From contig JAZQWZ010000014.1 in the NCBI GenBank assembly GCA_045632625.1, positions 1 through 43,317 of the forward strand: a stretch of DNA of 43,317 bases, given 5' to 3'. Below, in pieces: positions 33,093 to 41,948 of this stretch (position 1 is its first letter; each line of letters begins with the position of its first letter). The notes beneath the pieces were generated by a model. The model was not told the origin of the DNA. It saw only the letters and a program-made list of their open reading frames with translations, and did no database searches. The translations under genes and the position numbers were made by a program. This DNA comes from Scatosoma sp045632625. Lineage in GTDB: Bacteria; Bacillota; Clostridia; Christensenellales; Borkfalkiaceae.

Positions 33093-33301
33093 TGGTAGGT
33101 TGTTTATATTTTTCATTGTATTTTACAGTAATGATGTTGATAGGCGATTTACCGGAATGGTTAATGGTTGTGAACACGGTGCTTTTTGCGATAAGCACAA
33201 TAGCATCCATCATTATATGGGAGGAGCACAAATCAAAAGTCGAAGAATTGGAGGAAAAAATTGAACACTTAAAGGAGTTTAAGGAATGGACAAACGAATA
33301 G
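33092..33301 (+). CDS. Small two-TM membrane protein
   Basis: This 69-aa protein has two hydrophobic helices, MVGCLYFSLYFTVMMLIG and WLMVVNTVLFAISTIASIII, then a charged helix. GGAGG is 7 bases before ATG 33092; the ATG at 33089 is less well spaced. A membrane role such as exclusion is possible; function unknown. Confidence 0.6.
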   Translation: MVGCLYFSLYFTVMMLIGDLPEWLMVVNTVLFAISTIASIIIWEEHKSKVEELEEKIEHLKEFKEWTNE

Positions 33302-33756
33302 ACGAAATATATATTCCGTTCAAAGGGGAAAAGAAACAAATTTACTTGGATTTACTGCCCTACTGTCAAATGATTTTTTCAAAGTTTGGCTATGGAATAA
33401 TTGATACGATTTACGATTTAGGTTATCGCAAAATCCCCGAAAATGCAGTGGTTATAGACAAAAACGAAAATCCTTGTTTAAGTTGTCCTGTTCCCGAAGA
33501 TATACAACGAGATGTTGATTGCAGTACGATATGCGGTGCGGTTAGATTAGGAATAGATTGGCAAAATCAATGCAAGGTACTTGTTAAGGAAAATAAGCAA
33601 CTTACAAAAGCACTTGCCGAAAAAGGCAAGGAAACGGCGGAGAAGTTTGCGGAAAGGTTGAAAAGTCTATTCGATGAATATGGCAAATACATAGGTTATC
33701 ACATAAACGAAATCATTGACGAAATCTGCAAGGAAATCACGGAGGGAAAGGTATGA
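33286..33756 (+). CDS. Early protein with central Cys motif, unknown function
   Basis: This 156-aa protein has FSKFGYGIIDTIYDLGYRKI, a Cys group (NPCLSCPVP and CSTIC), and a C-terminal helical segment. It overlaps its neighbours by 16 and 4 bases. AGGAG precedes the ATG. The Cys pattern may bind zinc. Not recognised. Confidence 0.6.
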   Translation: MDKRIDEIYIPFKGEKKQIYLDLLPYCQMIFSKFGYGIIDTIYDLGYRKIPENAVVIDKNENPCLSCPVPEDIQRDVDCSTICGAVRLGIDWQNQCKVLVKENKQLTKALAEKGKETAEKFAERLKSLFDEYGKYIGYHINEIIDEICKEITEGKV

Positions 33757-34007
33757 AAATAGAATACAAGCCTATTCGTGATTGCTGTAATCACTATAAA
33801 ACAAATCTTTTCACGGTTGGTTATCAAGCTAATCCAAGAACGCAAAAATCGAGCAAATTTAAGGTGTATATTTGTGATAACTGTGGAGAAGTACACGACC
33901 CGTATGGTGGTATAAAAGGTGTATTATCAATGCTATATTTCAAGTTTATATCGCAAGGGTGTATTTTTGTGGAAGATGAGGTGGAAGATGAATACGAGGA
34001 ACTTTAA
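33753..34007 (+). CDS. Small zinc-knuckle protein
   Basis: This 84-aa protein has Cys-Cys-Asn-His near the start and YICDNCGEVHDPYGG, likely a zinc knuckle, then an acidic tail. ATGA overlap with the previous gene; GGAGGG upstream. Confidence 0.6.
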   Translation: MKIEYKPIRDCCNHYKTNLFTVGYQANPRTQKSSKFKVYICDNCGEVHDPYGGIKGVLSMLYFKFISQGCIFVEDEVEDEYEEL

Positions 34008-34185
34008 CGATTACAAAGAAAACAATACACCGCATTTAGTCCACGAAGCAATGTGCGTATCCTGCCTACACAGGTGGATTGAGGTTAGACCAGAAGGAAC
34101 ATTGTTAAAAGACCTTGAATGTGGTTATTGTGGCAAGGTAGGTTATGTTATTGCAACGGGTCAAGAGATTGATAGCAAGGAGTAA
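33988..34185 (+). CDS. Small zinc-ribbon protein
   Basis: This 65-aa protein contains MCVSCLHRW and LECGYCGKVG, two CxxC knuckles about 20 residues apart. ATG 33988 has GAGGTGG upstream; earlier in-frame starts lie within the previous gene. The role is unknown. Confidence 0.65.
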   Translation: MNTRNFNDYKENNTPHLVHEAMCVSCLHRWIEVRPEGTLLKDLECGYCGKVGYVIATGQEIDSKE

Positions 34186-34189
34186 AGAT

Positions 34190-34357
34190 ATGAACGAAAA
34201 AGATATTGCTGAACAAGCGTATAAAAATGGGTATGAGCAAGGCGCAACGGCTGTGATTGCGTATATCGAAGAAAAAGACAAGTGTCTTGGAAAATTCAGT
34301 ATTTACAAAAAGTTACTGAACGAATTAAAAGAAACTTTTTTAGGAGGTAAGCACTGA
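34190..34357 (+). CDS. Small helical early protein
   Basis: This 55-aa protein begins MNEKDIAEQAYKNGYEQGAT. AAGGAG precedes the ATG. It overlaps the next start by one base. Not recognised. Confidence 0.55.
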   Translation: MNEKDIAEQAYKNGYEQGATAVIAYIEEKDKCLGKFSIYKKLLNELKETFLGGKH

Positions 34358-34566
34358 TGCCAAAAATAGGATGTAAATCAAGAGCAATCTCTATGACGAG
34401 AAGTGATACGTGGACGAGTACGGAGTACAAGCCAAATACCAGCGATTTATTTGCCGATTTTTGCGTGAATAAATGTCCGCACAAGGAAATACCTTGCAAG
34501 GGCGATTGCGACGAAATGAAGGCATTTAGAAAGGCGAATAGAAAGTTGAATGGAGGTAATTTATGA
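34357..34566 (+). CDS. Small Cys-rich early protein
   Basis: This 69-aa protein has a C-terminal FCVNKCPHKEIPCKGDCDEM cluster with four Cys and one His, probably zinc-binding. TAGGAGG precedes the ATG, and it overlaps its neighbours (TGATG and ATGA). Unknown function. Confidence 0.6.
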   Translation: MPKIGCKSRAISMTRSDTWTSTEYKPNTSDLFADFCVNKCPHKEIPCKGDCDEMKAFRKANRKLNGGNL

Positions 34567-34919
34567 ACAAGGTATTTTTAATCGGAAACTTAACGAGAGA
34601 TCCGGAACTGACGGAAACGGCATCGGGGGTGGCGGTATGCCATCTCTCGATAGCCGTCAACAGGAACTACCAAAGCGGTGATGGGGAACGACAAACGGAT
34701 TTCTTTAATTGCGTAGCGTGGCGTGGGCTTGCGGAAACCTGCGCAAGACATTTGACGAAGGGCAAGAAGGTATCGATTGTCGGCACAATTCAAACGAGAA
34801 CGTATGTAGACAACCAAGACATCAAGCGTTCGGCAATAGACATAATGATACAAGACGTTGAGTTTCTATCGCCGAAGGAAAGCAATAGCAACGATGGGTT
34901 TGATGATTTTGACGATTAA
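34563..34919 (+). CDS. ssb: Single-stranded DNA-binding protein
   Basis: This 118-aa protein has the SSB opening MNKVFLIGNLTRDPELTETA and ERQTDFFNCVAWRGLAE. It continues with LTKGKKVSIVGTIQTRTYVD and an acidic tail (DGFDDFDD), like the partner-binding tip of bacterial SSBs. It would coat ssDNA in replication and recombination. TGGAGG precedes the ATG; ATGA overlap with the previous gene. Confidence 0.92.
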   Translation: MNKVFLIGNLTRDPELTETASGVAVCHLSIAVNRNYQSGDGERQTDFFNCVAWRGLAETCARHLTKGKKVSIVGTIQTRTYVDNQDIKRSAIDIMIQDVEFLSPKESNSNDGFDDFDD

Positions 34920-34956
34920 CGCATAATAAGGACAAAAGGGTGGTGAGAATTGGATT

Positions 34957-35319
34957 ATGGCATACATAGCTAACGGAAGACAACGGGGAAGACCGAAACA
35001 GTTTTACAAATACGAATTGCCGACAGGCGTTGTAAAGATTGTGAGAGCGCAATGCGCGGACTACGAACGCAAGACCATAGCGATGCGCAGCGGCGCATTG
35101 CCGCAGGAAGTACAGCATTTGTACGAAGAAACAAACACGGCTATCAAGAACGCCTTGCTGGATATTGAAGAAGGATGTCGTGACGAGTTTTTGACGGATA
35201 TTGCCGAGAATAGGGGCTACGAAAAAAGCCACATCTCGTATTTGTTATCAAAGAGCGCGTACTATCACCGCAAAGCAAAGGCGACGTATGAGATTGCGCG
35301 GCGTTTATATTTAATTTAA
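34957..35319 (+). CDS. ArpU/RinA-like late transcription regulator
   Basis: This 120-aa protein is helical and basic, with CADYERKTIAMRSGALPQEV, and an end reading KSHISYLLSKSAYYHRKAKA. This is the pattern of ArpU- and RinA-like regulators, which sit at the end of the early operon and switch on the packaging and structural genes. It lies 29 bases before late promoter 1, whose 20-bp box recurs at late promoter 2. It is therefore the best candidate to bind that box; this link is inference. Its ribosome-binding site is weak. Confidence 0.65.
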   Translation: MAYIANGRQRGRPKQFYKYELPTGVVKIVRAQCADYERKTIAMRSGALPQEVQHLYEETNTAIKNALLDIEEGCRDEFLTDIAENRGYEKSHISYLLSKSAYYHRKAKATYEIARRLYLI

Positions 35320-35341
35320 TCAAATATTTTTTCAAAAGTTG

Positions 35342-35382
35342 GAATTATGTAGGACAATTTTGAGTTAATTGTATGGTATACT
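35342..35382 (+). promoter_or_regulatory. Late promoter 1 (terminase operon)
   Basis: The box GTAGGACAATTTTGAGTTAA (35349-35368), 8 bases, then extended -10 TGgTATACT (TATACT at 35377-35382). The box is identical to that at 9561-9580 and at the same distance from the -10. The further upstream sequence TGGAWTTWT is also shared. Confidence 0.8.
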
Positions 35383-35387
35383 AATTG

Positions 35388-35455
35388 TAGTGCCAATACC
35401 CTAATACAAGTGGTTAGAGCCTTGCATCCGAGAGTGGGTGCTTGGCTCTTTTTTT
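35388..35455 (+). terminator. Leader with intrinsic terminator between late promoter 1 and terminase
   Basis: The stem AGAGCC (35416-35421)/GGCTCT (35444-35449) continues, after a TT/TT internal loop, as GCATCC (35424-35429)/GGGTGC (35436-35441), with a T7 tail. It lies about 35-70 bases after the expected start of transcription and before any gene. TAGTGCCAATA at 35388 also occurs in the other late leader (9822). Readthrough control or a short RNA product is likely. Confidence 0.75.
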
Positions 35456-35508
35456 GTTTTTTTTCTAAAAGAGTATAAAAAAAATTAAAAAAGGAGTTAA
35501 AAGGTATC

Positions 35509-36210
35509 ATGAAAGGGAAAGAGAAAGAGAGAGATATAGAGAGAGATAGAGAAAAGGATAGTATCTCTCAAGATAATAATATTATTATATCTCAAGAAGA
35601 AATTAAAAAAGAAGTTAAAGAAGTAAAAGAAAATAAAGGTAGATTTAAGAAGGGTAATACTATCGGTAAAGAAACAAGGTTCAAAAAGGGTAATACAGGT
35701 ATTAACAAATATCAAGATAATACTGTGTACAAAGAAGAATTTGCTGATATGCTTTTAGAATATTTCAAAGAGCCTAAAAGCGAAATCGTTTACGAAGAAG
35801 AATACAACAAAGACGGTACGCTTAAAAAGAAGACACCGAAGTTTATCTTACCACCTAAATTTCCTACGCTTGAGATGTTTGCTGTTAATATCGGGGTGAC
35901 AAGCAGAACTTTGAGGGATTGGGCATCGGTTGACGAAAATGGCAATTTTAAGCACCCCCTCTTTGCCTATGCTTACGCACAAGCGCGTGAAAGACAGTTT
36001 GCGATTGCCAAAGAAAACGCTATTTCCAAGCAATATGACAGTAATTTCTCGAAGTTTATTCTTGTTAACGAATTTGGTATGCGAGATAAGCAAGAAGTGG
36101 ATACCAACGTATCGGGCAAGCTTGAAACGCCTGTGGACGATAAAACGCTTGCGTTAATAGAAAGAGTGGAGCGTAGGATGAATGCCGAAGACAACAGCGA
36201 CAAAAAATAA
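35509..36210 (+). CDS. terS: Terminase small subunit (putative)
   Basis: This 233-aa protein has a highly charged N-terminus encoded by GA-rich DNA (KEKERDIERDREKD), then RFKKGNT twice, which I associate with phage small terminases. A helix-turn-helix-like part (LEMFAVNIGVTSRTLRDWAS) and a C-terminal oligomerisation-type region follow. It is directly upstream of and overlaps the large terminase gene by 29 bases. It would recognise phage DNA for packaging. AAAGGAG lies upstream of the ATG. Confidence 0.75.
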   Translation: MKGKEKERDIERDREKDSISQDNNIIISQEEIKKEVKEVKENKGRFKKGNTIGKETRFKKGNTGINKYQDNTVYKEEFADMLLEYFKEPKSEIVYEEEYNKDGTLKKKTPKFILPPKFPTLEMFAVNIGVTSRTLRDWASVDENGNFKHPLFAYAYAQARERQFAIAKENAISKQYDSNFSKFILVNEFGMRDKQEVDTNVSGKLETPVDDKTLALIERVERRMNAEDNSDKK

Positions 36211-37720
36211 CATTGATTACGCAGCAAGCATCGAACGCATCTTAAAAGCGGAGTTTGAATACTGCCGAGAAAACGTCGTTTATTGGGCGAATAACTATTG
36301 CGTGATAGAAGACAAAGACTCACCCGAAATCATCGTTCCTTTCAAGGGCTGGGACGCTCAAAACAAAGCACTGCAAGAGTTTCACGAAAATCGCTTGAAT
36401 CTTATACTTAAAGCTCGTCAGATGGGTATTACGTGGATAGCGTTGTATTACTGCACTCACGATTTAATATTCAACGTAGGGCATACCGTAGTGGCGTTAT
36501 CGAAGACGGAAGACGATGCAAAGGAACTTGTACGGCGTATGAGCGTTGTGCTTGAGAATATGCCCGAAATACTCAAAGGCGGCGGTTTAACGTGGCGTGT
36601 GACGGCTACAGCGATTTATATTACGGACGGCAAGCTGACATCCACTTTCAAAGCGTTTCCGGCATCGCCGTCAGCAGGGCGTTCATTCACGGGCAACATC
36701 TTGCTATTGGACGAATGGGCGTTCCAAGAAGCAGCGGAAGAGATTTGGACGTCAGCATATCCGACGATCAACCGACCTACAGGCGGTAAAGTTATAGGGC
36801 TGTCCACAATTAAGAAGGGCACGCTTTTTGAAAATCTTTGGACGGAAGACAATGCTTTCCACAAAATATTCCTTTCGGTGTTTTCCGATCCAAGACGAAC
36901 GCAGGAATGGTATGAAAGCACGGCAAAGGATTTAGGCGTTAAGATTAAGCAAGAATATCCGCGAACAGCAGAAGAGGCATTGAGCAATCTTGGCGGCAGT
37001 TTCTTTTCCGAGTTTGATTATAGCAAGCATACGTGTGATCCGTTCACCATACCAAAGGATTGGACGATTTATAACACGCTTGACTATGGCTTGGATATGT
37101 TTGCACACTACAAGGTTGCGATAGATAATGATAACTGCGCTTACGTGTTCCATGAAATCTACCAAAGCGGATTGATTATTTCAGAGGCGGCAGACAAGGT
37201 AAAGCTTGCCGAGATTGTAGAAAAGGAAGACGGCACGGTGGAAGAATGGTATAAGCCACGCTTACGGCTTGCTCCACCCGATTTATGGAATCGTAGCCAA
37301 GAGAGCGGTAAGAGCAGGGCATTGTTATTTGGCGAGAATGGACTTTCGCTCACGCAATCAAACAACGATAGACAAGCTGGCTGGCTTGCTCTGAAGGAAT
37401 TACTTAAAGAGCGCATCGCACCGAACGGGGAACGCTATGTACGGCTTAAAATATTCCGTACCTGCACGAACTTGATACGGACGTTGCCTCAAATCCTTAT
37501 AGACGAGAAAAATCCCGATGATTGTGCAAAAGAGCCGCACGAACTTACTCACGCACCTGATAGCTTGCGTTACTTTGCGATCTATTGGACCTCACCGCCT
37601 AAACAGCAGGAAGAGCGTAGAGTTAAATATCGCCCAGATGAATTACAAGATTATCGTAGGGCAAGAACGCAAGAAGAAAGAGATTTAATTATTAAACGCA
37701 AGGGAGGTAAACCGTTATAA
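36182..37720 (+). CDS. terL: Terminase large subunit
   Basis: This 512-aa protein has a Walker A-like motif KARQMGIT (77-84), Walker B ILLLDE (173-178), a coupling-type STI (208-210), and nuclease-domain Asp residues in NTLDYGLDMF (D301, D305). It powers DNA packaging and cuts the concatemer. The stop overlaps the portal start (TAATG), so the two are translationally coupled. Confidence 0.93.
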   Translation: MPKTTATKNNIDYAASIERILKAEFEYCRENVVYWANNYCVIEDKDSPEIIVPFKGWDAQNKALQEFHENRLNLILKARQMGITWIALYYCTHDLIFNVGHTVVALSKTEDDAKELVRRMSVVLENMPEILKGGGLTWRVTATAIYITDGKLTSTFKAFPASPSAGRSFTGNILLLDEWAFQEAAEEIWTSAYPTINRPTGGKVIGLSTIKKGTLFENLWTEDNAFHKIFLSVFSDPRRTQEWYESTAKDLGVKIKQEYPRTAEEALSNLGGSFFSEFDYSKHTCDPFTIPKDWTIYNTLDYGLDMFAHYKVAIDNDNCAYVFHEIYQSGLIISEAADKVKLAEIVEKEDGTVEEWYKPRLRLAPPDLWNRSQESGKSRALLFGENGLSLTQSNNDRQAGWLALKELLKERIAPNGERYVRLKIFRTCTNLIRTLPQILIDEKNPDDCAKEPHELTHAPDSLRYFAIYWTSPPKQQEERRVKYRPDELQDYRRARTQEERDLIIKRKGGKPL

Positions 37721-39690
37721 TGCGTATACAAAAAGATAACAAATTAGCTTTTTTCAAGGATTTGTACGAAAACGCTAAAAGCTCAATGAGCGTGAAGTAC
37801 GAAGACTTTGAGAAATGGAAACGCCAATACAAAGGCGATTTAGAGATTGATGGTAGCCCTATTGACGCGAAGACTACGCGCAATATTACCTACGAAATCA
37901 TTGAAAGCCAATTTTCAAGCTATATTCCCACGACAGCGGTTACGGCTGAAGCTTACTCCGAGCGCAACGAACGCAACGCAAAGAGCGTAGAAAAGCTTTT
38001 GCGCAACCGCAGGAATAAACTTCCGTTTGAGCGTATGAACGATATGGATGAGCGATATGCGCCTATCTACGGGGGAAGTGTATGGTTGGTAGAATGGGAT
38101 GACTCAATTAAAACACACAACACGGTAGGCGATGTTAAGGTAACTGTATTGTCGCCTACACACTTTGTCGGTCAGCCGTATATATACGAGATTGACGACA
38201 TGGAGTATTGCTTTATTTCGTTTGAAACAACCAAAGAAGATTTGGTGCGCAAGTACGGTGTAGCTTTTGAGGTTGCAGACAAAGCCGAAAGCGAAAACGC
38301 TGGCGAACAAGACGAAACGGCTACTGTAATCGTTTGCTACTACAAAGACGAAGACGATAAGATTTGTCAATACATATGGTCGGGCGACGAAGAACTGATG
38401 GATATCGAAGATTACTATTCCCGTAAAAAGTATGTCTGTAAGAACTGTGGTAAGCGTAAAGAGCTTTGCGAATGCGACAAGCCCGATTACGAAATGCAAA
38501 ACGATGAATACGAAGAGCTTGACCACGATATTGTATTGACGGATGGTAGCGTGTTATACGCAAATTCGCCTGTAATAGAGAACGGGCAAGTGGTGATGGA
38601 AACACAATCGCAGCAAGCGGTAATGAGCGATGGTAGTGTAGCGATGGATACCTTTGACGGCATTAAAGTGCCTATGATGGTGGATGTACAGGTGCCAAAA
38701 CTTGAACGCACCAAGCTTCCGTATTACACGCCTACGAAGTTTCCTATCGTTATCCGTAAGAACACTTCGCAAGAAGATAGCTTATTTGGGCAAAGCGATT
38801 GCGAGTTTATTAGACCGCAACAGCAGGCTATCAATAAGCTGGAAAGCCGTATCCTTGAAAAGAGTATGAAAGCTGGCGTGTATCCTACCGCACCCGAAGA
38901 CGATGCAGGGCAATTCGATAACGGCGTGTATGACAGCGTTATTAAAGTAAATCAAGGCAATCATAAGCTGTATGGGCGCATTGACTTGCAGGTAGACTTA
39001 TCGCAAGACACAGCGCAAGCGGAAAGACAATACGACCACGCAAAGCGTATTATGGGCATTACGGACAGCTTTCAAGGGCAAGCGGATAACACAGCGCAAA
39101 GCGGTAAAGCAAAGCAAATCCAAGTGACACAATCGGCTGGACGGCTTGATTCCAAGCGTAGAATGAAGAATGCAGCGTATGCGGATATTGACGAGATTAT
39201 CTTCCAATACTTTCTGGCGTATGCTGACGAGCCGAGAACGGTATCCTATGTAGATGCGCAAGGCAGATTACAAAACGCTACGTTTAACCGCTACGATTTC
39301 ATTGAGCGTGACGAAAACGGGGAATATTACTACAACGATTCTTACCTGTTTAGCACGGACTTAACGGGTGACGTAGAGCAAAACCGAGAAGTGATTTGGC
39401 AAGAGAATAGACTTAACTTCCAAAACGGCTGTTACGGCAATCCACAAGACCCTCAATCGTTACTTGTCTTTTGGCAACAACAAGAAAAACATCATTATCC
39501 CGATGCAAGGGATATGGTGGAGCGCATAAGAGCGCAAATCGAGCAAATGCGCCAAGCGCAAGCGTATGAGCAACAGCTTGCACAATCCCAAGCGAAAAAC
39601 AAAGAGCTTACCGCACAAAAGCTTGCTGCGGAAGATAAAGCTAAATACGCAGAAGGATATATCAATTATCTGCAAGGGGGTGCTAAATAA
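37720..39690 (+). CDS. Portal protein
   Basis: This 656-aa protein lies between large terminase and ejection genes, as portals do. Typical parts are the N-terminal clip/wing region (TRNITYEIIESQFSSYIP), IYGGSVWLVEWDD, and a long C-terminal helical barrel ending with a Gln/Ala-rich coiled coil. An unusual insert carries C240, C243, C250 and C252 (CKNCGKRKELCEC), a probable zinc knuckle. AGGGAGG precedes the ATG. It forms the DNA channel at the capsid vertex. Confidence 0.85.
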   Translation: MRIQKDNKLAFFKDLYENAKSSMSVKYEDFEKWKRQYKGDLEIDGSPIDAKTTRNITYEIIESQFSSYIPTTAVTAEAYSERNERNAKSVEKLLRNRRNKLPFERMNDMDERYAPIYGGSVWLVEWDDSIKTHNTVGDVKVTVLSPTHFVGQPYIYEIDDMEYCFISFETTKEDLVRKYGVAFEVADKAESENAGEQDETATVIVCYYKDEDDKICQYIWSGDEELMDIEDYYSRKKYVCKNCGKRKELCECDKPDYEMQNDEYEELDHDIVLTDGSVLYANSPVIENGQVVMETQSQQAVMSDGSVAMDTFDGIKVPMMVDVQVPKLERTKLPYYTPTKFPIVIRKNTSQEDSLFGQSDCEFIRPQQQAINKLESRILEKSMKAGVYPTAPEDDAGQFDNGVYDSVIKVNQGNHKLYGRIDLQVDLSQDTAQAERQYDHAKRIMGITDSFQGQADNTAQSGKAKQIQVTQSAGRLDSKRRMKNAAYADIDEIIFQYFLAYADEPRTVSYVDAQGRLQNATFNRYDFIERDENGEYYYNDSYLFSTDLTGDVEQNREVIWQENRLNFQNGCYGNPQDPQSLLVFWQQQEKHHYPDARDMVERIRAQIEQMRQAQAYEQQLAQSQAKNKELTAQKLAAEDKAKYAEGYINYLQGGAK

Positions 39691-41879
39691 TGGCAGTTAA
39701 AGTTAAGAAAATCCAAAACAAATCAACGGCTGGTCCTGCTGGCGGTACGCTTGTTACCGATTGGCTGTCCGGACCGTCGTTTAATACATCTAACGCACCG
39801 CTTAACCAAACGGAAGAGCATACTACGGAAATTATCACGGGCACGCCTACTACGGGCGTATATGGCGATTATAACAACTTAACGCACGGCAATGTAGGCA
39901 TTTCGGGTGGTAGCGTAGGCACATCAAAAAAAGATTTTAGCGGTAGTAGTTTGAGAGAAACCGACTTGCAACTCACGGGCAGTGGAAATATCTATGGTAG
40001 CGTTTTAGATCCTAATTCTGTAGTGAACGGCAAGCAAAGCACGATTTACGGTGATGCGCTTGGGCAACAAGTGCAAACCCCTAATGCAACCGAACTTGGT
40101 GGTACTACTAACTACGGCGGAAACATTACAGTAAGCGGTACAAGTACGGGTGGCGGTAGTACAGGCACGGGCGGTAGCGACGAAGGTGAGAAAGTGGAAG
40201 AAGAAGTAAAGGTTGACGCCGATGTGAGCGATGGCGGTGGCAATGGTGAAGGAAGTGGCGGTAGAGCCCCCAACCGAGAGAAACCGCCTAAATCGCCACC
40301 GAGAGAAGAAACGCCCGAAGTGGAAGAAGAAACGCCTATGACCTATGGCGAATGGGTGGAATACCAAAAGCAATTGGAGGCTGAACAACGCGCTGAAGCT
40401 GAAAAGCAAGCCGAGATTTACAGGGAACGCGCTGAAGCTGATGCACAAGCGGCGTACCTGCAAAACAAAGCTACTTATGGAGCAAACGCTGAAACGATGG
40501 CACAAATGGGTTTGACGGGCGGTGGTTATAGCGATTACCTTAACTCACAAGCATACGCTCAAAAGCGTGCTGATATGCAAACGGCGCAAGCAAACGAAGC
40601 GGCTTTGAAACAGCAAGCACAAACCACTTACGCGGAAGGCATCCGAGCACTTGATAAAGGTTGGATGGAATACAACGAAACCCAAAACGCAAGCAAGAAA
40701 GCCACCTATAATCAATTGCTTGGTTATGCAATGGATGCAAATTCGGGACTTACGGAAGACGTCATTCGTGCTATGGGTAAATCGGCAGGGTTGTCGGAAG
40801 ACCAAATCCAAGAGATTATCAACACGCATAACACTACTGTAGAGAACGCTAAAAACAAAGAAGCGGAAGCGGAAAACAAGCAAAATGCAACCTATTCCGA
40901 CAACGCATACAGGGGGTTGCTTGCTGATGTGCAAAATCCTAACACCTACGGCAATTATACCGAAGCTGGCATTCGTTCGCTTGGTAAGCAATGGGGTTGG
41001 ACGGAAGACCAAATCCAAGAGGCTGTGGATATTTGGAAAGCGACCAAAGACAATTCCGAGCTTGCGCTGGATGGTGAAAACTTTGACTATGCTACGGATT
41101 TTGCCATTGACGATGTTATCGATGATGTTGTAAACGGCGGTTACATAAAAGATGGTAAGCCTGTAGCAAAACAAGCGTTTGAAGAAATGCTTATTAATGC
41201 TCAATACAATGGTGCAAAGATAACAGACGAGGAAATCTCGGCACTTACTGATTTGTATCAAGTGTACTTGGATTATTTAGACGAGAAAAAGCCGACAACG
41301 TATAGGGATTTCCTTAAAGCGGTGGATGTGTATAAAAAATCTCGCGAAGCAACAACCGAAACGCCAGAATCGCCTGTAGAGCAAGAAGGTGAAGAACAAC
41401 CTACGACAACGACTCCTGCCGAAGGTGAACAAAATCAAACCGACTTAAAGGTAGATTTGAACGCCCCTGCTACAGTTGATAATGCGAAGATGAAAGCTGA
41501 ATCGTATGGAGTTAAAGCCGGTGGCATTACAAACACGATTGATGTATATGCAAAAAACTTTAATAGCAAGGATTTTGGCGATTATTTAAGCGGTGATACG
41601 CAAACAAAATACACCAATAAAATCATTGCCGATGCCAAAGCAGGGAAGATTAAAGAGGGGCAATTAGTTATTATGAATTACGGCGCAACACTTGCCGATA
41701 TGGGCATTTGTATGTATTTAGGTAATGGTGTATTTGTAAAACTTACAAACAATGAGGCAAGAAGATACGCAGGGAACGGTGTCTATATAAGCGACATTGA
41801 CTTGAAAAAATTGGCATATCTTCCCAATGGGTATTATATCGATATGTTTGGCGGCGTTGAAGCTGGTAGCGATGCGTAA
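39690..41879 (+). CDS. Putative internal/ejection protein
   Basis: This 729-aa protein has a Gly/Ser/Thr-rich, low-complexity N-terminal third (to about 210), a Glu/Ala-rich coiled coil (about 215-320), and then related repeats. These include SAGLSEDQIQEIINT and QWGWTEDQIQEAVDI, each after an IRxxGK segment. The C-terminus is a compact beta-rich domain (about 590-729) that vaguely recalls NlpC/P60-like folds but shows no catalytic Cys/His pair. Position between portal and the giant protein suggests a core or ejection protein. The start overlaps the portal stop (TAATG). Confidence 0.6.
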   Translation: MAVKVKKIQNKSTAGPAGGTLVTDWLSGPSFNTSNAPLNQTEEHTTEIITGTPTTGVYGDYNNLTHGNVGISGGSVGTSKKDFSGSSLRETDLQLTGSGNIYGSVLDPNSVVNGKQSTIYGDALGQQVQTPNATELGGTTNYGGNITVSGTSTGGGSTGTGGSDEGEKVEEEVKVDADVSDGGGNGEGSGGRAPNREKPPKSPPREETPEVEEETPMTYGEWVEYQKQLEAEQRAEAEKQAEIYRERAEADAQAAYLQNKATYGANAETMAQMGLTGGGYSDYLNSQAYAQKRADMQTAQANEAALKQQAQTTYAEGIRALDKGWMEYNETQNASKKATYNQLLGYAMDANSGLTEDVIRAMGKSAGLSEDQIQEIINTHNTTVENAKNKEAEAENKQNATYSDNAYRGLLADVQNPNTYGNYTEAGIRSLGKQWGWTEDQIQEAVDIWKATKDNSELALDGENFDYATDFAIDDVIDDVVNGGYIKDGKPVAKQAFEEMLINAQYNGAKITDEEISALTDLYQVYLDYLDEKKPTTYRDFLKAVDVYKKSREATTETPESPVEQEGEEQPTTTTPAEGEQNQTDLKVDLNAPATVDNAKMKAESYGVKAGGITNTIDVYAKNFNSKDFGDYLSGDTQTKYTNKIIADAKAGKIKEGQLVIMNYGATLADMGICMYLGNGVFVKLTNNEARRYAGNGVYISDIDLKKLAYLPNGYYIDMFGGVEAGSDA

Positions 41880-41887
41880 ACAATAAA

Positions 41888-41916
41888 ACCACCGCTGTCA
41901 ATACGATGGCGGTGGT
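41888..41916 (+). other. Intercistronic hairpin before the giant gene
   Basis: ACCACCGC (41888-41895) pairs perfectly with GCGGTGGT (41909-41916). No T-run follows, so it is probably an mRNA-stability or processing element rather than a terminator. Confidence 0.6.
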
Positions 41917-41948
41917 AAACAAAAATAGCAAGTAAAGGAACGAAAAAT

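Noticed and set aside
41888..41916. Terminator between the ejection gene and the giant gene
   Set aside because: Perfect hairpin but no T-run; the operon is expected to continue.
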